Source: Macrostomum hystrix (taxonomy: Eukaryota; Platyhelminthes; Macrostomidae). Taken from it: a stretch of 64,000 bases of DNA. Shown here in pieces: positions 48,690 to 60,159 of this stretch (within the stretch, counting starts at the first letter, position 1; the number at the start of each line of letters is the position of its first letter). The stretch lies in NCBI GenBank assembly GCA_950097015.1, contig CATNEN010000033.1, positions 4,137,501-4,201,500 on the forward strand, given 5' to 3'. Position numbers and translations under genes: made by a program. The notes below the pieces were generated by a model that did no database searches, was not told where the DNA came from, and saw nothing but the letters and a program-made list of their open reading frames with translations.

Positions 48690-51600
48690 CTACCACAGAT
48701 TCCAGGGCGCCTGTTTCATCAGGTACATTTGGTTGGTGGTAAGGTTCACCGGCACATTCACCAGCGCGTAGTAGGCGCCCAGCGACTCCATGGTGCGTCT
48801 GATGGTGTGCCTGGATGGCAGGTAAAATGTGAAGAAAATTGACATTATTGAGTCCTGGAGCTGTTTAGTACAAATAAACATAGTAATTAGCTCCTAATGT
48901 CTGCCCATCAAGTAGAACCGGCCCAAAGACGTTTTAAGACTACAGTTTTTACCCATTGATAACACACGAATGTGCCTGGCGAATCTTCGTCTTCGGTGGT
49001 CACATACCTTTATCTAGACGGACCTTTAACAGGTGGAACAAGGCCACTATTCTACAATTTCACTGATCAAGTCTAAATATTAGGCGCAGCTCAACCCAAG
49101 GACACCCTCGCCTATTCTGTCAAACAATCAGTAACCCCCAACGCTGTTGGCGTTCGGGCGCTACCAAAAACCCCCCTTGGTAGTTCAACTGTTAAGAAGA
49201 CAAGAAACTCTCGCCGCTGTCATGCATGTCGTTGATATAGGATGCTAAAAACACTTACCCGTCCTTGCCAGACATGAACATTGCGGGCAGGCCGACTTCC
49301 CGATGCGTCCCATCGTCCACCATGGACACGTGGGAGTCCGAGTCGGCCTCATTGTCGTAGACAACAACAGCCAGGGCTCCCGCCTGCTGCGCGGTCAGCG
49401 CTTTGGACATAAAGCTGCAGCCGCCGCGCTCGATCGCAACAATCCGGCCGTTGATTTCGTGCGAGTTGCTGAGCTGACTGCAGCCGTGAGCAGGCTGGCT
49501 GAAAACCAGCTTGGCCGAGTAGAAGGTGAAGTTCTGCAACACCGGACATTGGAGAAGCAGCCTTAATTCTAGACATTCACTGAGCAGTCCATTTCTCACA
49601 GACATTCACTGAGCAGTCCATTTCTCACAGACATTCACTGAGCAGTCCATTCCTCACAGATATTCACTGAGCAGTCCATTTCTCACAGACATTCACTGAG
49701 CAGTCCATTTCTCACAGACATTCACTGAGCAGTCCCTTCTTCACAGACATTCACTGAGCAGTCTATTCCTCACAGACATTCACTGAGCAGTCCATTTCTC
49801 ACAGACATTCACTGAGCAGTCCCTTCTTCACAGACATTCACTGAGCAGTCTATTCCTCACAGACATTCACTGAGCAGTCCATTTCTCACAGACATTCACT
49901 GAGCTGTCCATTTCTCACAGACATTCACTGAGCAGTCCATTTCTCACAGACATTCACTGAGCAGTCCATTTCTCACAGACATTCACTGAGCAGTCCATTT
50001 CTCACAGACATTCACTGAGCAGTCCATTTCTCACAGACATTCACTGAGCAGTCCATTCCTCACAGACATTCACTGAGCAGTCCATTCCTCACAGACATTC
50101 ACTGAGCAGTCCATTCCTCACAGATATTCACTGAGCAGTCCATTTCTCACAGACATTCACTGAGCAGTCCATTTCTCACAGACATTCACTGAGCAGTCCC
50201 TTCTTCACAGACATTCACTGAGCAGTCTATTCCTCACAGACATTCACTGAGCAGTCCATTTCTCACAGACATTCACTGAGCAGTCCCTTCTTCACAGACA
50301 TTCACTGAGCAGTCTATTCCTCACAGACATTCACTGAGCAGTCCATTTCTCACAGACATTCACTGAGCTGTCCATTTCTCACAGACATTCACTGAGCAGT
50401 CCATTTCTCACAGACATTCACTGAGCAGTCCATTTCTCACAGACATTCACTGAGCAGTCCATTTCTCACAGACATTCACTGAGCAGTCCATTTCTCACAG
50501 ACATTCACTGAGCAGTCCATTCCTCACAGACATTCACTGAGCAGTCCATTCCTCAAAGACATTGGCTCAGAAGCACTACCCTTTTTATGGACTCAAAAAA
50601 TGAAACCTAGCTATTGACTTACAAATTGCGTTCCAAAGTCTTTTGCTGGTGAAAGCTTATAATAATAGGCCACTGCCTGTGGCTCTAGGACCTCACAGTA
50701 GACATGGTCACTGGCACTTGCTTGCCAGGTCTTTACAATTATGTTGCTTTCAACCTTTCCTAGATGTTGTTTGAAGGAAGATATGGGAATAATGAATATA
50801 TTTATTAATATTTTTATAAGGCACAGTTCCCCTTTGAAAAATATAATCAGTTATTATAGAAACTGAGCATCACTTAGTATATATTTTAGTTCAACCCTAA
50901 AAATACTCAATATAGAGAAATGTAGGCCAACTGTCATATTTATAGCAATATAATGTATAGCTGGCTAGATTTGTGAACTCTTGAACTCTTATGGGCTATT
51001 GTAAAAATCTTAAGAAGTGTAACATTTTTGCTGCCTAAAAAATCAAGTAGGCTAAGGCCTAATTTATAATTTTATTTCAAATGAAGCTAGCAATAAGAAG
51101 CAAATAGGACAAGAAGAAAATGACACTGTGATCTTTTAAAACTTTACATTAAGGATTTAAAATAGAAAACAATTTGTTGAAAAAAAGTGCAATGTGTGTT
51201 AGGGACAAGTTGTTTTAAACTTTCAATGAGTTATTTTGCTTTCAAATAAACATTATTGACAAAATTTGGAGACAAAATTCTTTTTTATTATGTCTATTTC
51301 TATCTTGTTTAGCATTTTTTTTAATAATTTCAGTTTTTCTGGTTAATATACATTTTAATGGATTATATGCATTTCTGTACCAGGGCGTTTTAGTACCAAT
51401 CAGAGCATTTTGGTATAGCTCCTGGGATAGGGAGTGCTTTTTAGTTCTAATCCAATTTGTTCCCAAAGCAATATTTTACTATATTTTGTTCTACTCAACA
51501 TATGAAAAACTAATTTGAAACCAAGTTTCTTCAAGAAACTGTTGACACCAAAGTTTCAATAAATGTCAATGCTACCAACAATATACTGTTATGCCCAATG

Positions 51601-52808
51601 TACATTTCATGCTGATTAAACGATAAATCAAAACATGCAAATTTCTTTGTTATTGCTGACCATACTAGTTTCTCTTTTTTTAAAATTAGTTTGCTAGTCA
51701 TAAAATTACATTGTAATATAAACTTTCTTAAATATTGCTATTAAATTAGGTATCTGTTAGCATTTGCTGAAATCATGATAAATGTCTATTTTTAATTGAA
51801 TAATATAGCACCATGTTGACCACATGGTACCAAAAAACATTCCCCACCCCAAGAGCTATACCAAAAAGCCCTGACTGGTACCAAAATGCATGGCACCAAT
51901 GTTAACTATAGTAAGTTAGGGCCAATAGGCCTATAGGAATCTGGTCCATTTCAGCGACAAGTCATTTCGGCGACAACCATTTTGGCAACAACCACTTCGG
52001 TGACAAACATTGAAACCCCAGTAATAATGGATCTGATAGTGTTTGCTTATTGAGTATGTAATGTATTTGATTCTTCTACTAGTTAATGTATTCCTGTTAT
52101 AGTATTTGTTTTAACATGTAATATAAATAGCGAGTTTGGATCAGTTTGGTCCGCGCTCTATGTGCATCAACCTCACCTGTCTTACTTATAAGTAGCATCA
52201 TTTGCCGTCACCAATATTTTATAGCTAACATGTTTGTTATCGACTTCGTTATTCTACACAGGTAGAAGTGTTGTCGCGACTTTCGTCTCTGCCTTCTGTC
52301 CTCTATTCACTCTTTCGTTCTCTGCACTTTTCTTGTGCAAAATAAATTTGTTCCACAACTTCAAAAGTATTGTTGCCGAAATGGTTGTCGCCGAAATGAC
52401 TTGTCGCCGAAATGGTTGTCGCCGGAATGGTATGTCCCCAAAATGGACTGTTTCCGGCCTATAGTAAGTAAGTAATATGTCATTTGTAAAAGTACAAAGA
52501 TAAAAAGCAGCAGTACAGATACATTAGCAGTATAAATAGTTATATAAAATTAAGGATTAATAAAACTATAATACATAAATGATAAATCAAGTAAGGCAAT
52601 AGGCCTAAGAAAGATTGGCACTTTTAAAGTTGAATAGCAAGCCAAAAGCCATAGCCAAACAATACTTACCAAAAGCAATAGATGGCAAAAAAGAAAGCAG
52701 GAGCAAGGTTAGAGAAACACTTTTAAGATGACTGTAATTCAAAACAAAGCATTGCATCCACAGAAGTGTCACAGCTCTACTTCTATTAATAATTAATGTG
52801 TATTTCAT
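48690..52808 (-). CDS. PRADC1: PRADC1 homologue, secreted PA-domain protein, four exons
   Basis: Reading on the minus strand, exons 52808-52670, 50759-50623, 49533-49259 and 48810-48690 join with matching phases (1+2, 0, 2+1). PRADC1 (PAP21) blocks occur in order: a hydrophobic signal peptide in exon 1 (SVSLTLLLLSFLPSIAFG), DHVYCEVLEP and SPAKDFG in exon 2, then the protease-associated core CSQLSN, AIERGGCSFMSKA, VVVYDNEADSDSHVSMVDD and LPAMFMSGKDG, ending HTIRRTMESLG, VNVPVNLT and PWNLW. NLT is an N-glycosylation sequon. The protein should enter the secretory pathway; PA domains are non-catalytic. Length is 223 aa from the ATG at 52808, or 206 aa from the ATG at 52757, which gives the more typical signal peptide and is closer to the 188-aa human protein. 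Intron 1 holds two MITE-like elements; intron 2 is a 29-mer array. Confidence 0.88.
48811..49258 (-). other. PRADC1 intron 3
   Basis: Bounded by donor GACGG|gtaagtg and acceptor ccatccag. No repeat array, the only PRADC1 intron without one or a transposon. Confidence 0.6.
49574..50563. repeat. Tandem array, 29-bp unit, ~34 copies, fills PRADC1 intron 2
   Basis: The unit includes acagacattcactgagcagt and ccatttctc. The order of variants (gatattc, cccttcttc, tctattcc, gctgtcc) repeats after about 464 bp, that is 16 units, so the array is largely a tandem duplication of a 16-unit block. Confidence 0.97.
50760..51372. other. PRADC1 intron 1, AT-rich part
   Basis: No gene or array; lies between PRADC1 exon 2 and MITE-like element B. 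Confidence 0.5.
51373..51902. mobile_element. MITE-like element B, ~75-bp inverted ends
   Basis: Sequence at 51376-51454 is repeated inverted, at roughly 75% identity by eye, at 51823-51900. Shared pieces include tttggtatagctc and gtacca. The interior is AT-rich with no coding capacity. It is immediately next to element A. Exact ends and target duplication could not be fixed. Confidence 0.6.
51936..52455. mobile_element. MITE-like element A, 8-bp target duplication
   Basis: A 520-bp element bounded by the direct repeat GGCCTATA (51928-51935 and 52456-52463). The ends are imperfect inverted repeats (ggaatctggtccattt against ggaaacagtccattt), followed inside by inverted copies of the motif ttcggcgacaa in 2-4 copies per end. 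An 8-bp duplication is typical of hAT- or P-type transposition. No transposase frame. The centre has a tataaatag and an aataaa. It lies in PRADC1 intron 1. Confidence 0.7.
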
Positions 52809-54797
52809 TTACAATAGCAAAGCAAGCGCAAAGCTACTATTAGCTGTTTTAATAAAGCTTAATATCTACAGTGCACACTAGAGCGCCACAAATAATAATT
52901 TTCCGGCGATACGCAAACTTGCGCTGCACGGCCCGCATCAAGTATATATAAAGTGATACTTACACATTCGTGTGATTCGTCACGAATTCTTGAAATTTAC
53001 TCGTGTTATAACTTCGAATTTATAAACAATTATTATATTCTATTTCTATTACTGCTTTAATAATTTGCAAGTTAATTTAATATGGGGAATCGATACGCAT
53101 GTAGTTTCATCCATTATGACATTTTATGCTTTGCAAAAGAGTATTGTATTTAGTTTTTTTTATAGTTTGTAACGAGATTTCAATGTAGCGGCTTTCTTTA
53201 CGTGATTTTTTTTCTATAATTGACCCACAGATAATTCTGCCAATTTCACTGACTCCTGAGCACACACGCAGATATTGTACGCATGTACACACTCACTCAC
53301 ACTTTTTCATAGTCAGGTATGGGTTTTTTTGCCAAGGACCACTGTAGTATAACTACAAAAGTTATACTACAGTGGTCCTTGTTTTTTGCGTGCACTCTCA
53401 CTGTGCCTTGCTGATTGGCCCCTTAAAGGGCGCAAATCGCACGACAACGCCCGTGGGCCTTCTCTCTGCTACAGCGCCCCAATTACATGTGGCCTCACCG
53501 CTGTGCCTTGTAGGTTGGCCCTAAAGGCCCTAAAGTCCTTAAGTGTAACAGACAAAAGGAAGCAGAATAAATTAAATGATAAAGCTAATTTTGCTGCCAC
53601 ATGTTTAATCGTAAGCTAAGACCTCTAGAAATTGTCATTTATTAGCGCTGCAGTAAATCTTAAACACGCTTAACTCAAGAGGTAAATGAATTCTCTTCAT
53701 TATTCCTGCAGCTGTGTTTATGCTGCAGCAGTTAAATCATTTTATTAAATAAACTTGGCCAACGACAAGCTTTTATTTTCTGAAGGAATTATATATCGAT
53801 CCTAGAACATGTAGATTAAGGTGATCTTAATAGTAGATACATTCAGCGCATGGGTCACTATATCAATAAATAATTAAGTGCTGCAATTTAGGCATCGTAA
53901 AAAGGTGAGTCTAACAAAGTAATCTGAAAACATTTTTAACTCGTCGTTGCAGCGCCTGGTAATTTTTCGCCAATACGCTCGTAAAAGTCACTGAACAGAT
54001 ATTTCCCACAAGCTATAATTTTATAGTTTTAAAGTAAGCTTATAAAAGTAAAGAGGATTTGTCAAATAAATTTTGAAGCAGTTTAAAGAAATGTAATAAA
54101 TTAAATTAAATAAACCAACAAAGAGTTATAAAGCACATTATTTTCGTACAGCCTTTCTAATCTTCTAATTTCACGAGCGTACCTGAAATATGGCATAACT
54201 CGACCAATTCACCAATAAAAAAAGAAGTTTGAATGAAATAGGGGCGTATAATTTCCATGAATCACAGTTAAACATATGCACTTTTAAATCAGTACTTTTA
54301 GGTGCACAAAGCATTTGTAGCATCACATCGTTTCATATTACAAGCAATAAGGGTAATGTTACGACGAGCAAATGATAACATATATGCTTGCATCCAATAG
54401 AATTTTAATAATACACACGTTAACATGCAAGAACAATTACAGAATTCCTTCATATGAGCCTCATGTTTTCTTCAGAAATCAAAGACAGATATTATGCAAT
54501 GCTACTAACTCAGTTAGAGTAGTATGCCCAGCGTCGTTAGAATTAAACTGTAAATAGCTAAGGAGAGAGCATATTGCAGCAGGTGGATTCGAAATCAACA
54601 AAAAACTGAAACCAGTTGGGGAAAGACAATTAGGATAGAATGAGGTCTACATGATGGAAGTAAATTTAATTGCATTTTGTTTTAGCTGTGTGAAAATTTA
54701 TATTTTTTAAAGCTAGATTGCTTCCACCATTAGAAGTAATAAAATTTTGTTTAACTAAACTGATATCACCGGAAAAAAATTCTAGCGAGTTTTCCAC
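52809..54797. other. Intergenic, AT-rich, with transposon remnants
   Basis: Holds the PRADC1 promoter region on the minus strand and the 3' flank of the RhoGEF. A perfect 22-bp inverted repeat lies at 53333-53381; no other gene recognised. Confidence 0.5.
53333..53381. repeat. Perfect 22-bp inverted repeat (pogo/Tigger-like ends head to head)
   Basis: Arms 53333-53354 and 53360-53381 are exact reverse complements around acaaa. Each arm read outward contains CAGTGGTCCTTG followed by a T-rich or A-rich run and GC, which resembles pogo/Tigger transposon termini. It may be the junction of two abutting ends, or a foldback remnant. A diverged direct pair (tgtgccttg ... ttggccc) follows at about 53403 and 53501. 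Confidence 0.55.
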
Positions 54798-57700
54798 TCA
54801 GCGCTCCCCGTTCTGCCGCCCCGTGCTGGCAGAAGCCGCGGCGGCCGCAGCTCGAGCCTTCAGCATCAGAGCCGGTGATTTGGCCACACCGGCACCTAGG
54901 CGAGCCTCCTCAGCTGCCATCTGCTCTTTCTGCTGCTCCAGCAGGCGCTGCTGTTCCTCCAGCCGCGCCGCCTGGTGCTCCAGCTCCTCTTGACGCTGGC
55001 GGAGCTGCTCCTCGCGCTGTTCGGCTTCCTCGCGACGCGTCTCCATGCGGGCCGTCTCCCGCATGCGCTCCTCGCGAAAGCGGGCCCGGTCGTGCTCCAG
55101 CTCTGAGCGCTGCACGCGTATCTGCACGAAGAGGGAAGGGTCGAGCTTATCTACCTGAGGTGCTTCAGCTCGCTGAAACCGCGAAACTGGCCTGATCGCC
55201 ACGTGGACTCACTTTCTCCAGGATCGAGTCCTGACTGCGGAATGCCTCCTGCTCGTGCGAGCTCCGCAGCCCGAGAACCTCCTGGCGCAGCTCGGCCTCC
55301 TTCTGCACTCGGTCAGCCAGCCGGGAGCGCTCGCACAGCAGGGCGGCCGTCATGGCAGACACCAGAGCCTGCAGACGACCGATGGCTTCCAGGCCTTCGA
55401 CGTCTGGCAGCTGCGGCGTGAGGGCTCCCGGTGACGACGCCGCATCAACCGCCGTGACTCCGGCGATAGCGATTGGTGAATCGGCTACGACGACAACCGA
55501 ATCCTCGGCGAGAACCGGCGGCGCCGCCTGCTGATCGCGGGGACGACGAAAAATGTCAAACATCGACGGGCGACGCGGTTTCGGCTCTTTGTCTTTTTCC
55601 TGAAATGTTTTGTTATTCTTAAAAATGTTTGTTGAAATCTTTTTTTAACGCCAATCTCGTTAAAGAAAAGTTACGAGCGTAAGTTAAAAAACAGCAAATT
55701 CTGTTCAAATCAGGGCCAAAATTTCTTTCGAATTAATCATTTTCAAAATGCGTACAATGCATTGTTGAACTGATGCTAAAAATAGCAATCTGTAAGTTTC
55801 AAACTGGTGCCAACATTTTGCTGGCGTCAAGCGTAAAATGGGGAAAAGCGCAAAATGTGTTTTTGATGTCATGAAAAAAGAATATGAAATCATTGTCACA
55901 AATGCAATGTCCCACATCTTCTATCAACTGGCGCATTGGTGGATGTCTACAGACCAGGGAAGTGAGATCAACAAAGTGAGATCTGCCCCGAGTGAAATGA
56001 TCCACCGAGAGACCGCTTTGATCAAACATCAGACAAGGCATGCTAAATTTCTGAAGACACTTTTTAAGACAATGTGTTTTAATATAACAAAATCCGGATT
56101 TTAATTGACGATAACATCAATATTTGATTAAATGAAGTTGACCGTCTTCCGATTCTGATGTCTCATGATCAGACAAAGAGAGGCAAAAAGTTATATTACA
56201 GCAAAAACTCTGGGGGTTGCCACTTGAAAATATAGATTAAATTTGTTTCTCGTTTTGTATTTTTTTAGCAAACTGAAGCAAAAATCTGTTGTCAGTGCAA
56301 AGAAATCCCACTGTAGTAGAACACTCGCAGCATACCGGTGCGCGAACTCTGCTAGGTTAATAATGCAAAAATCAAACCTTTCGTAAAGACGCGAATCCCG
56401 ATGCTGCAGTCAGGCGACTCTTGCGCTGCAAGCGTGTATCGGAGCTGGGTCACTACGTGAGCTGGTTCTGGCAAGTGAGAGTGCTCAAACCTCATCACAG
56501 AGAGAAATTAGTGTGCTCAAACCTCATCACACAGGGAAGCGAGTGCGCCCAAACCTCATCTTAAAATAGTGAAGTGAGTGTGCTCAAATCTCATCATACA
56601 GGGAAGTGAGTGTGCTCAAACCTCATCACACAGGGAAGCGAGTGTGCTCAGACCTCATCTTAAAATATTGAAGTGAGTGTGCTCAAACCCCATCACACAG
56701 GGAAGCGAGTGTGCTTAAACCTCATCATAAAATAGTGAAGCGAGTGTGCTCAAACCTTATCCTAAAGTAGGGTAGCGAGTGTGCACAGACCTTATCACAC
56801 AGTGAAGCGAGTGTGCGCAAATATCCTCTCAAAAAGTATTTAATTCTCACCCTCTGAGCGACGTTGCTGCCAGCGACGCCACAGCCGACGCTTTCCGTCA
56901 GTGGACCGTAGATGTGGCCGGCCGTCACTGAAGGCAGCCTCTTGTGCGCAGTCCCCGGCCGGCGCGTCATGGCGGCGTCGTACCCGCTGAAAGTGTCCGC
57001 TCGCTTCGGCAGGCTGACTGCGGCCGCCGACTTCTCCTCGGCGCTACTGGAGCTGCGCTTCAAGCCGGCCGCCGCCTCGGCCTCGGCGTCGTCGATGGAG
57101 CAGCCGGAGCTCGCGTCGCGGAAGCAGCGCACGATGCGGCGGAGGCGGCCCAGCTCCGCCAGGGCTTCGCGGCAGAGTCGCTCCGGTTGAACATCGGGAC
57201 CAACTGCAGAGGCGACCGAAGGCGCGTCGCCGACCAGCTCCTCCTGATGGCTCTGAAGCTGCTGGCAGCCCCACAGACCCAGCAGCTGGTGCCAGAGCTG
57301 CGCCTTCTCGCTCAACAGACTCTGCAGCTCGCGATCCCGGCGCTCCATCCCCGCCAACAGATCCGCGGAGGCTGCCGACTTTTGGCGCAGCTGGCGGGCC
57401 GCCTCCAGGGCGCGTTCGTCCGCGTGCGGATTCGAGTCGCGGACCTTGTCATGGGGAGCAAAATTTATTTTGACATGTGCTGCCAACTCATTATTATTGT
57501 AGCCCAGTGGTTGGGATTCTGACCGAGATGAGGTCTGGAGTTCGAATCTCGCTTGTTTCAGTTCACCCAGCTGTATAAATGGGTACCGGCATCAGCTGGG
57601 TTGTAATTTGCGTGGGTGTGGCAGCCCCCTCCCCAGTCCACGGACGGGACAGCGGTACATAGCCTTTTTAAATCTGGCCCAATTGGGAGTTTCATAATTT

Positions 57701-59659
57701 CTATCAATTGTATCCTCAGGCAGCCAACCTGGTTGATCCGATTCAGCCACTTGGTCCGGTCCTCCAGGCTGTGGCAGGCCACGCTGATGAGCTTCGGGTC
57801 CGGCCGCTTCACCACAATGAAGAAAGTGGATCCTCCGCCTCCTGTGCCACCGCCGCCGCCGCCGCCGCCGCCGCCCCCGCCGCCCAACCCGCAGGCGCCA
57901 GAGGAGGCTTCGTTTTCGCGCACGATGGCGTCAGTCTCGGAGAAGCGAATCAGCGGCAGGTGGCGGCAGGCGGACACGATGGTGCCGGTCAGGGGGCCGA
58001 ACCGGCCGGCCGGGAGCTCCTGGAGGAACAACAGCGAGTCGGACAGCAGCAGGCCGAAGCACGGAGTGGCCGCCTTGGCCTCCTGAGTTCGCACCTGAAG
58101 GCGGCCGCTGTGAATCAGTCGCCTGCCAGCCAGGTGCTGCTGCACCGTGATGCCCTGGTCCGCCTGAAAATTGGCCATCACCCGGTCCAGCACGTGCTCA
58201 TTGTGGCGCTGCTCGACCAGATCGTTGACAGACTTCAGCAGCCAGTCGAGATCCGAGCAGGCGGCCAGCATGTCCGGGTCCTCCGGCGGCGACTGGCAGC
58301 AATCGGCAATCTGCGGCAGCAGGGTCTTGTACTTGGCCAGGCGCTGCGTCACCACCAGGTACAGATCCTGCGAGCAGGGGTGTGGGATCCTGGCATTGCC
58401 TCCCAAATCCGCATTATTTATAGTTCATGTAAGGAAAGCTATGTCCCATATATCGATATCCCTAATTTCTAGCACGAAATCCCCATACAGAAATATCAAA
58501 TCAGAAATGTGAATCTTTCTCGTTTCAGCAGCTTCGACTTCGATCCTCAAATCGCCAATTCCAAAATCCCCATTTTGAAATCCCAATGCAAAAAACCAAA
58601 TCCCAGTCCCGTGTCGCCCCTACAAGCAGCGTCTTCCTTCCAGCCTGCGGACTCTTCTCGCACTCCCGCAGCGCCGCGGCGAAGCCGGAGCTCCTGGCCA
58701 GCAGGCCGGTCAGGCTGGACTGGAGTGTCACGGTGTGCTCCGAGCAGAAGCCGCCATAGGCCGCCAGCCAATCAGAGGCGGCCGGGCCGGAGAAATGCCG
58801 ACGGAGTGCGGAGCCCAGGCCGCCTAGGCCGGCCCAGTCGGCGCTGACGATGCCGGAGCTCGAGCTGGAGGGCAGCGCTGACTTGCCGATGGCGGCCAGC
58901 GAACGAGGTGGCTCGCAGCGTCGAAGGTCCGTCAGGAGGGCAGAGTGCAGCCGCTCCAGCAGGTCGAGCTGGGGGAACAGGGCCTCCACCTCGGCCGGGG
59001 CGATGCCGAAGGCGGCCGTCAGCTGGCAGCGAAGCGGCTCGCGAAACACGACCTGTTGAGGACGGTCAGAAGGTAGATTGGTAGACAGAGAAGTAGAATG
59101 GTAGACAGAGAAGTAGATTGGTAGACAGAGAAGTAGATTGGTAGACAGAGAAGTAGATTGGTAGACAGAGAAGTAGAATGGTAGACAGAGAAGTAGATTG
59201 GTAGACAGAGAAGTAGATTGGTAGACAGAGAAGTAGATTGGTAGACAGAGAAGTAGAATGGTAGACAGAGAGTAAGAATGGTAGACAGAGAAGTAGAATG
59301 GTAGATTGAGAAGTAGATTGTTAGTCAGATATGTAGACGGAAAAGGCTATTTTTTCAAGGAAGTCCCCACGGAACTGACCTGCAGCACCCTGAGGTTGCG
59401 CAGGTGGCTGATTTCGGTGGACACCAGCTCGTAGACAAAGTTGCACCGTTTGACCAGCTTCTCGCCGCAGCGCTTCAGCAGTTTCTTCTCCTGGGAATCC
59501 GCCCAGGAGGGGCCTCTTGCCGCCGCCTCTCGAGTCAGGGCATCCAGCTCCACTGACATGGCCTTCTTGTCTGTCGTTGCTGCTGCTGTGGCTGCTGCTG
59601 TGTCCGAAACGTCACTCGCTCCTGACGGAAGGACGACTGGACCTTCTGGTTGCGCGGCG
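54798..59659 (-). CDS. RhoGEF with DH-PH domains and C-terminal coiled coil (5' end missing)
   Basis: Six exons on the minus strand: 59659-59380, 59052-58624, 58367-57729, 57444-56851, 55599-55213 and 55121-54798. After the first, all junctions are phase 0, giving about 883 aa. The first visible exon begins after an acceptor, so N-terminal exons lie further upstream and were not found. The DH domain runs from NFVYELVSTEISHLRNLRVL through LFPQLDLLERLH and FCSEHTVTLQ to DLYLVVTQRLAKYKTLL, and the PH domain from GRRLIHSGRLQV to SLEDRTKWLNRINQ. The spacing and a CEKSPQ segment before DLYL look closest to ARHGEF11/ARHGEF12/RhoGEF2, less so ARHGEF2/AKAP13; this is my reading, not a search. A poly-Gly run interrupts the PH domain. 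The tail is a charged coiled coil (RREEAEQREEQLRQRQEELE). Its role would be GDP/GTP exchange on Rho at membrane or cytoskeleton. Confidence 0.85.
55600..56464. other. RhoGEF intron, AT-rich part
   Basis: Contains an 88-codon plus-strand frame (55838-56104) with no similarity. No supported feature. Confidence 0.45.
56465..56820. repeat. Degenerate tandem array, ~32-bp unit, RhoGEF intron
   Basis: About eleven copies of gtgagtgtgctcaaacctca followed by tcacacagggaa or tcttaaaatag. It ends about 30 bp from the coiled-coil exon donor. Confidence 0.9.
57495..57665 (+). mobile_element. tRNA-derived SINE-like element in RhoGEF intron
   Basis: An A-box-like tagcccagtgg (57500-57510) and a B-box-like gttcgaatc (57540-57548) lie 29 bp apart, the spacing of an internal Pol III promoter. 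The tail contains cacccagctgtataaatggg, reminiscent of SINE bodies. It sits antisense in the intron between the PH exon and the next exon. The 3' end and target duplication are unclear. A degraded tRNA gene is the alternative. Confidence 0.55.
59073..59330. repeat. Tandem array, 20-bp unit, ~13 copies, fills RhoGEF intron in DH domain
   Basis: The unit gtagacagagaagtagattg fills about 80% of the intron between the two first visible DH exons. Confidence 0.96.
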
Positions 59660-60159
59660 CTGAAATCAAAGAAGTCAAGCAGGTAGACAGCAGAAAAGGC
59701 TGATGAGAGACAAATAATTGAGAGGCATGAGTTGAGACAAAGTGAGATTGGATTTGGTGAGACACGACGGGATGAGACGAGACGACAAAATACAGAAATC
59801 ATTTAAAAAATAGGCCAATTCTATAATAACGCACGCAACCTAATTAAGAGCTTCGCTGAAGAGTTTTTGTGAAACGGCAACTTAGCCTCACGCTGGATAC
59901 AGCCAGTCTATTGAATATAAAACTGTCAGTCTTAGTACAGTATTTATAAGCGGTTAGCGTTTTTACGGCTCGCATAACAAATATGAGGTCCTGGAAAGTT
60001 ACATTAATAAGCTCCTGGCTGCCGAGAGATTTTCAGTTCGCGATAAAATAGGCAATAATAAACAGCCAGAGGGAGCGGCGCTAAGCAAATAAATTACGAG
60101 TACATGCTCGTACATGCTCATGCATAGATACAGCCGGCGCAGATACCGCTAGACTCTTA
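59660..60159. other. RhoGEF upstream intron or flank
   Basis: Starts with a good minus-strand acceptor (ttgatttcag). Upstream RhoGEF exons should lie beyond, but I could not identify any up to the window end. Confidence 0.4.

Noticed and set aside
58384-58406. Alternative acceptor for the RhoGEF exon that starts DLYLVV
   Set aside because: Using catgccag near 58388 would add IPHPCSQ but leaves a phase mismatch with the previous exon; the acceptor at 58368 gives phase 0 and the DH spacing expected.
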